NCBI RefSeq assembly: GCF_026967985.1
Contig: NZ_JAPVBJ010000004.1
Location: forward strand, 248,001 to 312,000
DNA: 64,000 nucleotides
Origin: Modestobacter sp. VKM Ac-2984
Lineage (GTDB): Bacteria > Actinomycetota > Actinomycetes > Mycobacteriales > Geodermatophilaceae
Direction: 5' to 3'
Shown here one piece after another: positions 9,138 to 21,638 of the stretch. The position numbers were made by a program, and so were the translations under genes. Below the pieces are notes generated by a model. It did not search any database, was not told where the DNA came from, and worked only from the letters and a program-made list of their open reading frames with translations. Position 1 is the stretch's first letter. Every line of letters begins with the position of its first letter.

Positions 9138-11923
9138 CCACGCTGCCCGCCCCGTCGTCCGCCGCCCCGTCGTCCGCCGTCCCGGCGCTGCCTCTCGTGC
9201 CCGCGGTGGCGCACTGGCCCCGGGCCGTGGTGCTGTCCCTGCTGGTCGCGGTCGCCGCCGGCCTCGCCGTGGTGGAGACGCTGTGGCCCGCGGCCTCGGC
9301 GCACTCGGCGCCGGCGGTGCTCAGCGCAGCGTCGCTGGCCATCGGCGTGCTCGTGGTGCGGCATGCGAAGCGGCTGGACCGGGAGTCGGCAGGGCCCTGG
9401 CGGGCGTTCGCCGTCCTCGCCGGCCTGCTGGCCCTGGGCGAGGCGATCGCCGCCGTCCGCGGCGCCGGGGTGAACCCGGTGACCGCCGGGCCGCAGGACG
9501 TCCCGTTGGTGGCCGCGGTCCCCTTCGCCCTGATCGGCTGCGCCCGGATGATCCGGTCGGCCGCCGTCGGGGTCGGTGCGCGGGTGGCGCTGGACGCCGC
9601 CGTCGCCCTGGTCGCCCTGTCCGCGCTGGCCGAGGTGGTGATCGGCACGGCGCTGGGTCGCACAGCCGACTCCGTCGACGACCTCATGGCGCGGGGCTAC
9701 CCCGCCGCCGGCGTGGTGCTGTGCACCGTCGGGCTGGTCACCTTCGCGGGGGTGGGCCAGGCTCGCCGGGCCGCCGCCGGGTGGTTGCTGGCCTGCTTCG
9801 CCTCGGTGGCCGTGGTGGCCGTCAGCGGCGCCATCGCCGTGGCCGTCCCCTCCGTCCTCGGCGACGTGGTCAGCGGCACCGCCTGGCTGGCCATGCTGGC
9901 CTTCGGCACCCTCGCCATCGCCGCCGACCCGGGGCGGTCCGCCGACCCGGACGAGCCCCCCGAGGTGCCCCTGCTGGGCGTCGTGATCGGTTACTGCGCC
10001 GCCTTCGGCGTGGTCCTCCTCCTGCTGGTCGGCCGGATCGCCGGGCGGTCGATCCTGCCGGTGGAGGCGGCCGCCGCAGCCCTGCTGCTGCTGCTCACCT
10101 TCGCCCGCACCCTGGTGTGGGCGGCGGACGGCGCGCGGCTGACCAGGCAGGTGCTGCGCACCGAGGCCTACTTCCGGACGCTGGTCCACAACGCGGCCGA
10201 CATCGCCATCGTGCTGGACCACCGCGGTCGGATCACCTGGGACTCCACCGCAGGTCACCACCCGCACGGCTGGACGGCGCGGGACCTCGAGGGCCGGCAG
10301 CTGGTGGAGTTCGTCCACGCCGACGACCGGGCGGAGCTGGTGGCGGCCCTCGCCGCTGGGGGCGACCTGGGGCAGGGCCGCGGGCGGGTGTTCCGGCTGC
10401 GGGGCAAGGACGGCAGCTGGCGGCCGTACGAGACCGTGCGGGTGGTGCCCTCGAGGACGCTCGACGCGCTGCCGAGCGCGGCGCCGGGGGCCCACGACGC
10501 CGCGGGCCTGGTGCTGCACCTGCGCGACGTCGACGCGCGCCGGCACAGCGAGCGCGAGCTGGAACGGATGGCCTACACCGACTACCTCACCGGGCTGCCC
10601 AACCGGGCCCGGCTGATGGCCGCCCTGGCCGGCGCCCGGAGCCGGGCCACAGAGGGCGAGGTCTCCTGCGTGCTGCTGCTGGACCTCGACGGCTTCAAGG
10701 CGGTCAACGACATCGCCGGTCACGAGGCCGGCGACCTGCTGCTGACCGAGGTCGCCGACCGGCTCCGCGCCTCGGTCCGGGACCGTGACCTGGTCGGCCG
10801 GCTCGGTGGCGACGAGTTCGCCGTCGTCGTCCGGGCCGACCTGGACGAGGCCACGGCGCTGGCCGAGCGGATCATCGTCGAGCTGGCCGGCGTCCACCGT
10901 TCGGTGCCCACCCCGGGCGCCGACCCGGACCTGGTGTTCGACGTCTCCTGCAGCATCGGGGTGACCGAGCTCAACCCGGCCGACGAGGTCCCGGTGGCGA
11001 TCCGGAACGCCGACCTGGCGCTGCGCGCGGCGAAGGCGGCCGGCAAGGGGTGCGTCCGCCGCCACGGCGAGACCGCCGACAGCGCCACCGTCCGGCGCAC
11101 CCGGCTGGCCCGGGACCTGCCCGACGCGCTGTCCCGGGGGGAGCTGCGGCTGGTCTACCAGCCCGTCGTCGGCGTCGCCGAACGCCGGGTGCTCGGCGTC
11201 GAGGCGCTGGTGCGCTGGGACCACCCGGTGCTCGGCGAGGTGTCGCCGGAGGAGTTCGTGCCGCTGGCCGAGGACGACGGGCTGATCGTCCCGCTGCAGC
11301 GGTGGGTGCTGGAACAGGCCACCGCCGAGCTCGCCGGGCTGGTCCGCCAGGGGCGTGACCTGCGTGTGGGCGTGAACATCAGCGTGCGGCACCTGCAGTC
11401 GGGCAGCCTCGTGCCCGACGTCGCCGCCGCCCTGGCCCGCGCCGGGCTGCCGGCGCAGCGCCTCATGCTGGAGGTGACCGAGTCGTTGTTCATCGGTCAG
11501 CCGGACCGGGCCGACGGTGACCTGCAGACGTTGCACGACATGGGCTGCGTCATCTCCCTCGACGACTTCGGCCGGGGGTACTCGACCTTCGCCTACCTGG
11601 CCCGGCTGCCGGTCGACGTGCTGAAGATGGACCGCGAGTTCCTCGCCGGCATCGCCGACGACACACGCAGCGCGGCGCTCGTGCACAGCGTGATCGAGCT
11701 CGGGGCGCGGCTGTCCATCGACGTCGTCGCCGAGGGCGTGGAGACCTCCGGGCAGCTGGCGGCGCTGCGCGACCTGGGCTGCCGGTACCTGCAGGGCTTC
11801 CTGCTGGGCCGCCCGACCAGCCCCGCGGAGCTGCCGGCGGTCATCGACGCGTTCGACCCGGACCTGCTCGACGTCGTGTCCGGGCAGGCGTCCTCGGCGG
11901 TCGCCGTCCCAGGAACCGTGTAG
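9134..11923 (+). CDS. Membrane PAS-GGDEF-EAL protein with intact GGDEF
   Basis: Paralogue of the preceding protein, 929 aa. The first ~330 residues are about nine to ten membrane helices. PAS starts near 341 (TEAYFRTLVHNAAD). The GGDEF domain (475-640) has an intact RLGGDEF near 555 and an RDRD inhibitory-site motif five residues before it. The EAL domain (about 655-920) has EALVRWDHP, DDFGRGYST, KMDREFL and AEGVET. It may both make and degrade c-di-GMP. The GTG start overlaps the upstream stop by 4 nt; no strong ribosome-binding site is seen, consistent with translational coupling. Confidence 0.9.
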   Translation: MTTLPAPSSAAPSSAVPALPLVPAVAHWPRAVVLSLLVAVAAGLAVVETLWPAASAHSAPAVLSAASLAIGVLVVRHAKRLDRESAGPWRAFAVLAGLLALGEAIAAVRGAGVNPVTAGPQDVPLVAAVPFALIGCARMIRSAAVGVGARVALDAAVALVALSALAEVVIGTALGRTADSVDDLMARGYPAAGVVLCTVGLVTFAGVGQARRAAAGWLLACFASVAVVAVSGAIAVAVPSVLGDVVSGTAWLAMLAFGTLAIAADPGRSADPDEPPEVPLLGVVIGYCAAFGVVLLLLVGRIAGRSILPVEAAAAALLLLLTFARTLVWAADGARLTRQVLRTEAYFRTLVHNAADIAIVLDHRGRITWDSTAGHHPHGWTARDLEGRQLVEFVHADDRAELVAALAAGGDLGQGRGRVFRLRGKDGSWRPYETVRVVPSRTLDALPSAAPGAHDAAGLVLHLRDVDARRHSERELERMAYTDYLTGLPNRARLMAALAGARSRATEGEVSCVLLLDLDGFKAVNDIAGHEAGDLLLTEVADRLRASVRDRDLVGRLGGDEFAVVVRADLDEATALAERIIVELAGVHRSVPTPGADPDLVFDVSCSIGVTELNPADEVPVAIRNADLALRAAKAAGKGCVRRHGETADSATVRRTRLARDLPDALSRGELRLVYQPVVGVAERRVLGVEALVRWDHPVLGEVSPEEFVPLAEDDGLIVPLQRWVLEQATAELAGLVRQGRDLRVGVNISVRHLQSGSLVPDVAAALARAGLPAQRLMLEVTESLFIGQPDRADGDLQTLHDMGCVISLDDFGRGYSTFAYLARLPVDVLKMDREFLAGIADDTRSAALVHSVIELGARLSIDVVAEGVETSGQLAALRDLGCRYLQGFLLGRPTSPAELPAVIDAFDPDLLDVVSGQASSAVAVPGTV

Positions 11924-11951
11924 CCGATTCCCACGACGTGGGACGACGCGG

Positions 11952-11980
11952 TTGACGGGTCGTGCTGCGGGGCGCACAGT
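11952..11980 (+). promoter_or_regulatory. Promoter of the ilvBNC attenuator
   Basis: TTGACG and CACAGT are separated by exactly 17 nt. The -10 box ends 6 nt before the GTG of the leader peptide, so transcription would start at or next to that GTG. Confidence 0.7.
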
Positions 11981-11986
11981 GTCCTC

Positions 11987-12022
11987 GTGCCACGCACTCG
12001 TCTGCTCGTAGCGATCCACTAG
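11987..12022 (+). CDS. ilvB leader peptide (attenuator)
   Basis: An 11-codon open reading frame starting GTG and ending TAG, encoding (V/M)[10 protein letters not shown]. Four of its last five residues before the His are Leu, Leu, Val and Ile (with one Ala), the amino acids made by the downstream operon. It appears to be translated from a leaderless mRNA. Stalling at these codons when charged tRNA is scarce would favour read-through of the terminator at 12052. Confidence 0.8.
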   Translation: MPRTRLLVAIH

Positions 12023-12049
12023 CGCGCCGGTCCCTCCCGACCGACGCGC
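12022..12049 (+). promoter_or_regulatory. Pause hairpin of the ilvB attenuator
   Basis: GCGCG pairs with CGCGC and CGGTC with GACCG. The first G of the stem is the last base of the leader TAG codon. The loop contains CCCTC, which could instead pair with GAGGG in the downstream terminator arm, giving mutually exclusive structures. Confidence 0.65.
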
Positions 12050-12051
12050 CA

Positions 12052-12084
12052 CCCCTCCGTGCCAGCCGGCACGAGGGGTTTTTT
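12052..12084 (+). terminator. Attenuator terminator upstream of ilvB
   Basis: CCCCTC-c-GTGCC pairs with GGCAC-GAGGGG around an AGCC loop and is followed by six T residues. This is a textbook intrinsic terminator placed 88 nt before the ilvB start, within a leader that also encodes a branched-chain-rich peptide. Confidence 0.85.
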
Positions 12085-12171
12085 GTTGGCCGGGCACCGC
12101 CTGGCCGACTCCCCGCCCACCGACAGGCGTCCGCCGCAGCACCCCACCCCGCGCCCAGGGAGATCGTCGAG

Positions 12172-15754
<3,583 letters not shown>

Positions 15755-15761
15755 GGCGAGA

Positions 15762-15801
15762 CGACACGACCCCCGCAGCGCCTGCTGCGGGGGTCGTGTC
15801 G
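15762..15801. terminator. Strong bidirectional terminator after ilvC
   Basis: A perfect 17-bp stem, beginning CGACACGACCCCC, encloses a 6-nt loop. It starts 7 nt after the ilvC stop and 15 nt before the stop of the converging repeat-protein gene, so it can serve both. Confidence 0.85.
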
Positions 15802-15815
15802 CGTTGCGGGGGAGG

Positions 15816-16856
15816 TCAGCGGGTGGCTGCCCGCTGGGCCCGGCGGGCGGCGAAGTAGCGGCTGGCCGGCTTGAGGCAGACCAGCAGGACCGTCGACACG
15901 GCGGCGGCGACCAGCAGCAGGGAGAACACGATGCCGCCCGGGGCGCCGTCGCCGAGGCTGCCGAGGAGCGTCAGGCCGGTGAACGCGATGGCGATCGACC
16001 CCCCGATGATCAGCAGCACCCGGCTGCGGCCGGTCAGCGCCCAGACCGAGCCCCAGATCATCAGCACCGTCCACAGGACCGTGATCAACCCGAAGGCCAG
16101 CGCGATCCCGCCCACGGCGCCGAGCCCGCCGCCGACGCCGGGGACGAGCTCCTCCTCGAAGCCCTCGAACCCCTCGGCGCCGGCGAGGGCCGCGGCGCCG
16201 AAGACGATCAGGAAGAAGCCGACCAGGACGCCGAACGCGGCCAGCACGAAGCCCAGGACGGCGGCGGTGATCACCCCGCCGGGGCGGGCGGTCGCCGGGG
16301 ACTCCCCGTAGCCGTACTGCCCGTAGGACTGCCCCTGCTGGCCGTACGGGTCGGGCTGGCCGTACTGCTGCTGGCCGTAGGGCCCGTACTGGCCGTACGC
16401 CTGCTGCCCGTACTGGGGCTGCCCGTACTGGGGCTGCCCGTACTGGGGCTGGCCGTACTGGCTCTGTCCGTACTGCTGTTGGTCGTACTGGGGCTGCCCG
16501 TACTGGGGCTGGCCGTACTGGCTCTGCCCGTACTGGGGTTGCCCGTACTGGGGTTGCCCGTACTGCGGCTGCCCGTACTGGGGCTGGCCGTACTGCGGTT
16601 GGCCGTACGGGTCCTGGCCGTACGCGGGCTGACCGGACCCTGCCTGCTGGCCGTACTGCTCCTGCCCCTGCTGCTCCTGGCTGTACGAGGGCTGGCTGTA
16701 GGGGAGCTGGGCCGGCTGCTCCCCGGGCTCGGAGCTCTGACCGAAGGCGGTCGAGCCGGTGGACCCGGGAGCCGGGGGCTGCGCTCCGTCCTCCGGCTGC
16801 TGGCCGAACGGGGTCGTCTCGTGACGGCCCTGGGCGTCGTCCCGGTCGCTGCTCAT
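15816..16856 (-). CDS. Gln/Tyr-rich YGQPQ-repeat protein with C-terminal membrane domain
   Basis: Protein of 346 aa with two parts. Residues 1-193 are disordered, rich in Gly, Gln, Tyr and Pro. Residues 84-153 are fourteen consecutive pentads of the YGQPQ type with few variants ([15 protein letters not shown]). Residues 194-330 form about four membrane helices, interrupted by a short acidic loop ([10 protein letters not shown]), and the C-terminus is basic. GGAGGAG just upstream supports the ATG. Similar Tyr/Gln-rich membrane proteins are frequent in actinobacteria but have no assigned function. The tail would face the cytoplasm or cell wall depending on topology, which I cannot fix. Confidence 0.8.
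   Translation of the reverse strand: MSSDRDDAQGRHETTPFGQQPEDGAQPPAPGSTGSTAFGQSSEPGEQPAQLPYSQPSYSQEQQGQEQYGQQAGSGQPAYGQDPYGQPQYGQPQYGQPQYGQPQYGQPQYGQSQYGQPQYGQPQYDQQQYGQSQYGQPQYGQPQYGQPQYGQQAYGQYGPYGQQQYGQPDPYGQQGQSYGQYGYGESPATARPGGVITAAVLGFVLAAFGVLVGFFLIVFGAAALAGAEGFEGFEEELVPGVGGGLGAVGGIALAFGLITVLWTVLMIWGSVWALTGRSRVLLIIGGSIAIAFTGLTLLGSLGDGAPGGIVFSLLLVAAAVSTVLLVCLKPASRYFAARRAQRAATR
16398..16607 (-). repeat. 15-bp tandem repeat encoding YGQPQ pentads
   Basis: Fourteen in-frame 15-bp units with highly similar DNA (tactggggctgcccg-like on the + strand). Units differ mainly at third positions and at Pro/Ser codons, so the array is likely to change length by slippage or recombination. Confidence 0.85.
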
Positions 16857-17016
16857 GATCTCCTCCGACGAGGCCGGTGGCACCGGCGCTTCGCCGCCAG
16901 CTTGGCGGTGCCGGGAGGGCCGGGCAAGCACGGGGGTCCACCCGCCGTGTCCACCCAGTGGGACCAGCGGACACCGGCGCGTCGCGGGGCCGACGGCGTC
17001 CCTACGCTGTGGAGCC

Positions 17017-18618
17017 GTGACCACGACCACGCCCGTCGTCCTGATCGCCGAAGAGCTCGCGCCCAGCGTGTTGGAGGTGCTCGGAGGCGACGTCGAGATC
17101 CGGCACGTCGACGGCGCCGACCGAGACGCCCTCCTGCCCGCCCTGGCCGATGCGTCTGCCGTGCTGATCCGGTCGGCCACCCAGATCGACGCCGAGGCGC
17201 TCGCGGCGGCGCCGCGGCTCAAGGTCGTCGCGCGGGCCGGGATCGGCCTGGACAACGTCGACGTCCCCGCCGCCACCGAGCGCGGTGTGCTGGTCGTCAA
17301 CGCGCCGACCTCCAACATCGTCAGCGCTGCCGAGCACGCCGTCGCACTGCTGCTGGCTGCGGCCCGGCACATCCCGGCCGCCGACGCCTCGCTGCGGGAG
17401 GGGAAGTGGGCGCGGTCGAAGTTCACCGGCGTGGAGGTCACCGAGAAGACCGTCGGCGTCGTCGGGCTGGGCCGGATCGGGGTGCTGGTCGCCCAGCGGC
17501 TGGCCGCCTTCGGTGTCACCCTGATCGCCTACGACCCCTACATCCAGCCCGGCCGGGCCGCTCAGCTCGGTGTCCGCCTGGTGTCCCTGGACGAGTTGCT
17601 GCGCGAGTCGGACTTCATCACCGTCCACCTGCCCAAGACCCCCGAGACCCTCGGTCTCATCGGTGCCGACCAGCTCGCCGCCACCAAGCGGGGCGTGATC
17701 ATCGTCAACGCCGCCCGCGGCGGGCTGGTCGACGAGGCCGCCCTCGCCGAGGCGCTGCAGTCCGGCCAGGTGGGTGCCGCCGGCATCGACGTCTACGCCA
17801 AGGAGCCCTGCACCGACAGCCCGCTGTTCGGGCTGCCGAACGTGGTCGTGACCCCGCACCTGGGCGCCTCCACCACCGAGGCGCAGGACAAGGCCGGCAC
17901 CGCCGTGGCGCGCAGCGTGCGCCTGGCGCTGCAGGGCGACTTCGTGCCCGACGCGGTGAACGTCCAGGCCGGCGGCATCGTCGCCGAGGACGTCCGCCCC
18001 GGCCTGCCGCTGGCCGAGAAGCTCGGCCGGGTGTTCACCGCGGTCGCCGGCGGGCTCGCCCAGTCGGTGAACGTGGAGGTGCAGGGCAAGATCGCCGAGT
18101 TCGACGTCTCCGTCGTCCAGCTGGCGGTGCTCCGCGGCGTCTTCTCCGACGTCGTCGAGGAGCCGGTCACCTACGTCAACGCACCGCTCCTGGCCGACCA
18201 GCGGGGCCTGGACGTCACGCTGTCCAGCAGCACGGAGAGCCCGCACTACCGCAACCTGATCACCGTGCGGGGGGCGATGGCCGACGGCGCCGAGGTGACC
18301 GTCTCGGGCACCCTCTACGGCAAGAACCAGGTGCCCAAGCTGACCGAGGTCAGTGGCTTCGAGATCGACCTCGCCGCCGACGGCTACCTGCTGTTCTTCG
18401 TCTACGCCGACCGCCCCGGGGTCGTCGGCACGGTCGGAGCCGCCCTCGGGGAGGCCGGGGTCAACATCGCCGGGGCGCAGGTCAGCCGCACCACCCAGGG
18501 CGGCGAGGCACTGATGGCCGTGACCGTCGACAGCCCGGTCAGCGGGGAGCTGCTGGCCGACATCGGCCAGCGGATCGGCGCCCGGCAGGTCCGGGCTGCC
18601 GACCTCAACCCGAGCTGA
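17017..18618 (+). CDS. serA: D-3-phosphoglycerate dehydrogenase
   Basis: First step of serine synthesis, 3-phosphoglycerate to 3-phosphohydroxypyruvate, 533 aa. This is the long mycobacterial-type enzyme: NAD-binding [14 protein letters not shown], substrate Arg in NAARGG, catalytic His in TPHLGAST, then an intervening domain (about 325-450) and a C-terminal ACT domain ([20 protein letters not shown]) for serine feedback. The GTG start is set by TACGCT ending 8 nt upstream, a leaderless arrangement. It stands alone with its own terminator. Confidence 0.97.
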   Translation: MTTTTPVVLIAEELAPSVLEVLGGDVEIRHVDGADRDALLPALADASAVLIRSATQIDAEALAAAPRLKVVARAGIGLDNVDVPAATERGVLVVNAPTSNIVSAAEHAVALLLAAARHIPAADASLREGKWARSKFTGVEVTEKTVGVVGLGRIGVLVAQRLAAFGVTLIAYDPYIQPGRAAQLGVRLVSLDELLRESDFITVHLPKTPETLGLIGADQLAATKRGVIIVNAARGGLVDEAALAEALQSGQVGAAGIDVYAKEPCTDSPLFGLPNVVVTPHLGASTTEAQDKAGTAVARSVRLALQGDFVPDAVNVQAGGIVAEDVRPGLPLAEKLGRVFTAVAGGLAQSVNVEVQGKIAEFDVSVVQLAVLRGVFSDVVEEPVTYVNAPLLADQRGLDVTLSSSTESPHYRNLITVRGAMADGAEVTVSGTLYGKNQVPKLTEVSGFEIDLAADGYLLFFVYADRPGVVGTVGAALGEAGVNIAGAQVSRTTQGGEALMAVTVDSPVSGELLADIGQRIGARQVRAADLNPS

Positions 18619-18643
18619 CCCACCCGCACCCAGCGCGACCACC

Positions 18644-18674
18644 GGCCGCGCCGTCCCACCGGGACGGCGCGGCC
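18644..18674 (+). terminator. Terminator after serA
   Basis: A perfect 14-bp stem, GGCCGCGCCGTCCC with its complement, around a 3-nt ACC loop, starting 25 nt after the serA stop. Confidence 0.85.
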
Positions 18675-18760
18675 TCGTCGTGCCCGGGGTCGATCCGGCG
18701 GGTGCAGGTGGCGGGTGCGGGTGTGAGGCCGGGGCCGGGCGCCCACTAACCTCTGGCCTC

Positions 18761-19780
18761 ATGCGCCTGGCAGTGGTACCTGGAGACGGCATCGGTCCCG
18801 AGGTGGTGGCCGAGGGCCTCAAGGTCCTGGGCGCGGTCGCCCCGGACATCGAGAGCACCCCCTACGACCTGGGGGCCGCCCGCTGGCACCGCACCGGTGA
18901 GCTGCTGCCGGACTCGGTGCTGGAGGAGCTGCGCCAGCACGACGCGATCCTGCTCGGCGCCGTCGGTGACCCGGGCGTGCCCAGCGGCATCCTGGAGCGC
19001 GGGCTGCTGCTCAAGCTGCGCTTCGAGCTCGACCACCACGTCAACCTCCGCCCGGCGCGGCTGTTCGACGGCGTGCGCAGCCCGCTGGCCGAGCCCGGTG
19101 AGATCGACATGCTGTGCGTGCGCGAGGGCACCGAGGGCCCCTACGTCGGCAACGGCGGCGTGCTGCGGCGGGACACCCCGCACGAGGTGGCCACCGAGGT
19201 CAGCCTGAACACCGCCTTCGGGGTGGAGCGCGTCGTCCGGTACGCCTTCGAGCGGGCGGTCGCCCGGCCGCGCAAGCACCTCACGCTCATCCACAAGACC
19301 AACGTGCTCACCCACGCCGGGTCGCTGTGGTCGCGCACCGTCGAGGAGCTCTCCGCCGAGTTCCCGGAGGTCAGCGTGGCCTACCAGCACGTCGACGCCG
19401 CGGCGATGTTCTTCATCACCGACCCGGGGCGCTACGACGTGATCGTCACCGACAACCTCTTCGGCGACATCGTCACCGACGTGGCCGCCGCCGTCACCGG
19501 GGGGATCGGGCTGGCCGCCAGCGGCAACCTCGACGTGTCGGGGACCAACCCGAGCATGTTCGAGCCGGTGCACGGCTCCGCGCCGGACATCGCCGGGCAG
19601 GGCATCGCCGACCCGACGGCGACCGTGCTGTCGGTCGGGCTGCTGCTGGAGCACCTGGGCCGGCCCGAGCTGGCCAAGAAGGTCAACGCGGCGGTCGCCT
19701 TCGACCTTTCCACCCGGGACCCGAAGGCGACGATCCGCACCACCGAGATCGGCGACCGGCTGGCCGCACTGTCCGGCTGA
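18761..19780 (+). CDS. leuB: 3-isopropylmalate dehydrogenase
   Basis: Third leucine step, oxidative decarboxylation of 3-isopropylmalate, 339 aa, short actinobacterial form. Seen are the N-terminal [12 protein letters not shown], substrate-binding [34 protein letters not shown], and the metal/NAD region [11 protein letters not shown] and [20 protein letters not shown] ends 8 nt before the ATG, fitting a leaderless message. In this genome leuB is separated from leuCD by 14 kb. Confidence 0.96.
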   Translation: MRLAVVPGDGIGPEVVAEGLKVLGAVAPDIESTPYDLGAARWHRTGELLPDSVLEELRQHDAILLGAVGDPGVPSGILERGLLLKLRFELDHHVNLRPARLFDGVRSPLAEPGEIDMLCVREGTEGPYVGNGGVLRRDTPHEVATEVSLNTAFGVERVVRYAFERAVARPRKHLTLIHKTNVLTHAGSLWSRTVEELSAEFPEVSVAYQHVDAAAMFFITDPGRYDVIVTDNLFGDIVTDVAAAVTGGIGLAASGNLDVSGTNPSMFEPVHGSAPDIAGQGIADPTATVLSVGLLLEHLGRPELAKKVNAAVAFDLSTRDPKATIRTTEIGDRLAALSG

Positions 19781-19789
19781 GGACCCTGC

Positions 19790-19815
19790 GGGGCGCGGCC
19801 TGCCCGCCGCGCCCC
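19790..19815 (+). terminator. Terminator after leuB
   Basis: GGGGCGCGGC pairs with GCCGCGCCCC around a 6-nt loop, 9 nt after the leuB stop. It separates leuB from the cimA attenuator. Confidence 0.75.
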
Positions 19816-19849
19816 ACAGGGGCACCCGTCCCGCACAGTGGACGGCTCG

Positions 19850-19878
19850 TTCCGAGAACGGACTCGCCGTGCTTCACT
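19850..19878 (+). promoter_or_regulatory. Promoter of the cimA attenuator
   Basis: TTCCGA and TTCACT are separated by 17 nt. The -10 box ends 7 nt before the ATG of the leader peptide, the same leaderless geometry as at ilvB. Confidence 0.55.
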
Positions 19879-19885
19879 GGTGGTG

Positions 19886-19918
19886 ATGGACGCCACCCGC
19901 ACGATCATCATCAGCTAG
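19886..19918 (+). CDS. Isoleucine-rich leader peptide of cimA
   Basis: A 10-codon frame from ATG to TAG encoding MDATRTIIIS, with three consecutive ATC isoleucine codons placed three codons before the stop. Two in-frame GTG codons just upstream are alternative starts. The three Ile codons point to control by Ile-tRNA charging and therefore support an isoleucine-pathway role for the downstream synthase. Confidence 0.8.
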   Translation: MDATRTIIIS

Positions 19919-19946
19919 CGCGCAGTCACCTCCCCGGACTGCGCGC
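19918..19946 (+). promoter_or_regulatory. Pause hairpin of the cimA attenuator
   Basis: A perfect 10-bp stem GCGCGCAGTC/GACTGCGCGC whose first G is the last base of the leader TAG. The loop ACCTCCCCG can alternatively pair with the CGGGAGGT arm of the following terminator. Confidence 0.7.
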
Positions 19947-19973
19947 AACCTCCCGTACCCCGGGAGGTTTTTT
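19947..19973 (+). terminator. Attenuator terminator upstream of cimA
   Basis: AACCTCCCG pairs with CGGGAGGTT around a 5-nt loop and runs into six T residues. It lies 40 nt before the cimA start. Confidence 0.85.
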
Positions 19974-20012
19974 CGTGTCTGGGCCCAGTACCGAACCGAC
20001 CCGGGAGACACC

Positions 20013-21629
20013 GTGGCCACGCACCCCGCCACCGAGCTCGACCTCGACCCGACCGACTTCCACGTCTTCGACACGACCCTGCGCGACGGCGCCCAGCGCG
20101 AGGGCGTGAGCTGGTCCGTCGCGGACAAGCTCGCCGTCGCCCGGCTGCTCGACGAGATCGGCGTCGGCTTCATCGAGGGCGGCTGGCCGGGGGCACTGCC
20201 CAAGGACACGGAGTTCTTCGCCCGGGCCCGCACCGAGCTGGACCTCCGGCACGCGCAGCTGGTGGCCTTCGGCGCCACCCGCAAGGTCGGCGTCCGGGTC
20301 GAGGACGACCCCCAGGTGCGCGCGCTGCTGGACGCGCAGACCCCGGTGGTGTGCCTGGTGGCCAAGTCCGACGTGCGGCACGTGCGCGAGGCGCTGCGCA
20401 CCACGCCGGAGGAGAACCTGACGATGGTCGCCGACACCGTCGCCTTCCTGGTGGCGCACGGACGGCGGGTGTTCGTCGACTGCGAGCACTTCTTCGACGG
20501 CTACGCCGCCGACCCCGAGCACGGCGTCGCGGTGCTGGAGGCCGCCTTCGCCGCCGGGGCCGAGGTGGGCGTGCTGTGCGACACCAACGGCGGGATGCTG
20601 CCGATGGGCGTGGGCCGGGTGGTCGCTGACGTCCGCGCGCGGACCACCGGGAAGCTCGGCATCCACTGCCAGGACGACACCGGGTGCGCGGTCGCCAACA
20701 GCCTGGCCGCCGTCGAGGCCGGCGTGACCCACGTGCAGGGCACCGCCAACGGCTACGGCGAGCGGGCCGGCAACGCCGACACGTTCTCGCTGATCGGCAA
20801 CCTGGTCACCAAGATGGGGCTGCCGGTCGTGCCGGCCGAGTGCCTGCCCGAGTTGAAGCGGGTCAGCCACGCCATCGCGGAGCTGGCCAACATCGCCCCG
20901 GACGACCACCAGCCGTTCGTCGGCGCCTCGGCCTTCGCGCACAAGGCCGGCCTGCACGCCAGCGCCATCAAGGTGCGCCCGGAGCTGTACAACCACCTGG
21001 ACCCGGCCGTCGTCGGCAACGACATGCGCATCCTGGTCACCGAGATGGCCGGCCGGGCCTCGATCGAGCTCAAGGGGCGCGAGCTGGGGGTGGACCTGGC
21101 CGGGCAGGCCGACGCCATCGGCCGGGTGGTCGACCAGGTCAAGGTGCTGGAGGCCGACGGCTGGTCCTTCGAGGCCGCCGACGCCTCCTTCGAGCTGCTG
21201 CTGCGCGCCGAGCTGCCCGGGGCCCCCGCGCCGCTGTTCGAGCTGGAGAGCTACCGGACCTCCGTCGAGCACTGGGGGAACGGGGTGGTCGTCAGCGAGG
21301 CCACCGTCAAGGTGCACGTGCCGAAGGAGGACGGGACGACGGAGCGGGTGATCAGCACCGGTGAGGGCAACGGCCCGGTCAACGCGCTGGACAACGCGCT
21401 GCGGCAGGCCCTGGTCAGCCGGTACCCGCACCTGGCCGACGTCTCGCTGGCCGACTACAAGGTGCGCATCCTGGGCTGGAACGGCGGCACCAGCGCCACC
21501 ACCCGGGTGCTCGTCGACAGCACCGACGGGGTGGGGGAGTGGACCACCGTCGGGGTGCACGACAACATCGTCGAGGCGTCCTGGCACGCCCTGGTCGACG
21601 CCTTCACCTACGCGGTGCGGCGCCGCTGA
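20013..21629 (+). CDS. cimA: Citramalate synthase
   Basis: Member of the LeuA/CimA acyltransferase family, 538 aa. It would condense acetyl-CoA with pyruvate to (R)-citramalate, a threonine-independent route to 2-ketobutyrate and isoleucine. The HMGL-like TIM barrel begins VFDTTLRDGAQREGVS; EGGWPGALPKDTEFF, CDTNGGMLP and HCQDDTGCAVANS are typical of the CimA subgroup. The C-terminal LeuA-type regulatory domain follows from about residue 400. GGGAGA precedes the GTG. The Ile-rich attenuator upstream independently supports the isoleucine assignment over isopropylmalate synthase. Confidence 0.93.
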   Translation: MATHPATELDLDPTDFHVFDTTLRDGAQREGVSWSVADKLAVARLLDEIGVGFIEGGWPGALPKDTEFFARARTELDLRHAQLVAFGATRKVGVRVEDDPQVRALLDAQTPVVCLVAKSDVRHVREALRTTPEENLTMVADTVAFLVAHGRRVFVDCEHFFDGYAADPEHGVAVLEAAFAAGAEVGVLCDTNGGMLPMGVGRVVADVRARTTGKLGIHCQDDTGCAVANSLAAVEAGVTHVQGTANGYGERAGNADTFSLIGNLVTKMGLPVVPAECLPELKRVSHAIAELANIAPDDHQPFVGASAFAHKAGLHASAIKVRPELYNHLDPAVVGNDMRILVTEMAGRASIELKGRELGVDLAGQADAIGRVVDQVKVLEADGWSFEAADASFELLLRAELPGAPAPLFELESYRTSVEHWGNGVVVSEATVKVHVPKEDGTTERVISTGEGNGPVNALDNALRQALVSRYPHLADVSLADYKVRILGWNGGTSATTRVLVDSTDGVGEWTTVGVHDNIVEASWHALVDAFTYAVRRR

Positions 21630-21638
21630 GGGACCCGG

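Noticed and set aside
8987-12142. A 1051-codon reverse frame opposite the second GGDEF-EAL gene
   Set aside because: Same antisense artefact; it also runs through the attenuator and promoter region.
16398-16607. Regular 15-bp repeats as a possible CRISPR array
   Set aside because: Units are contiguous, have no spacers, and stay in frame as YGQPQ codons.
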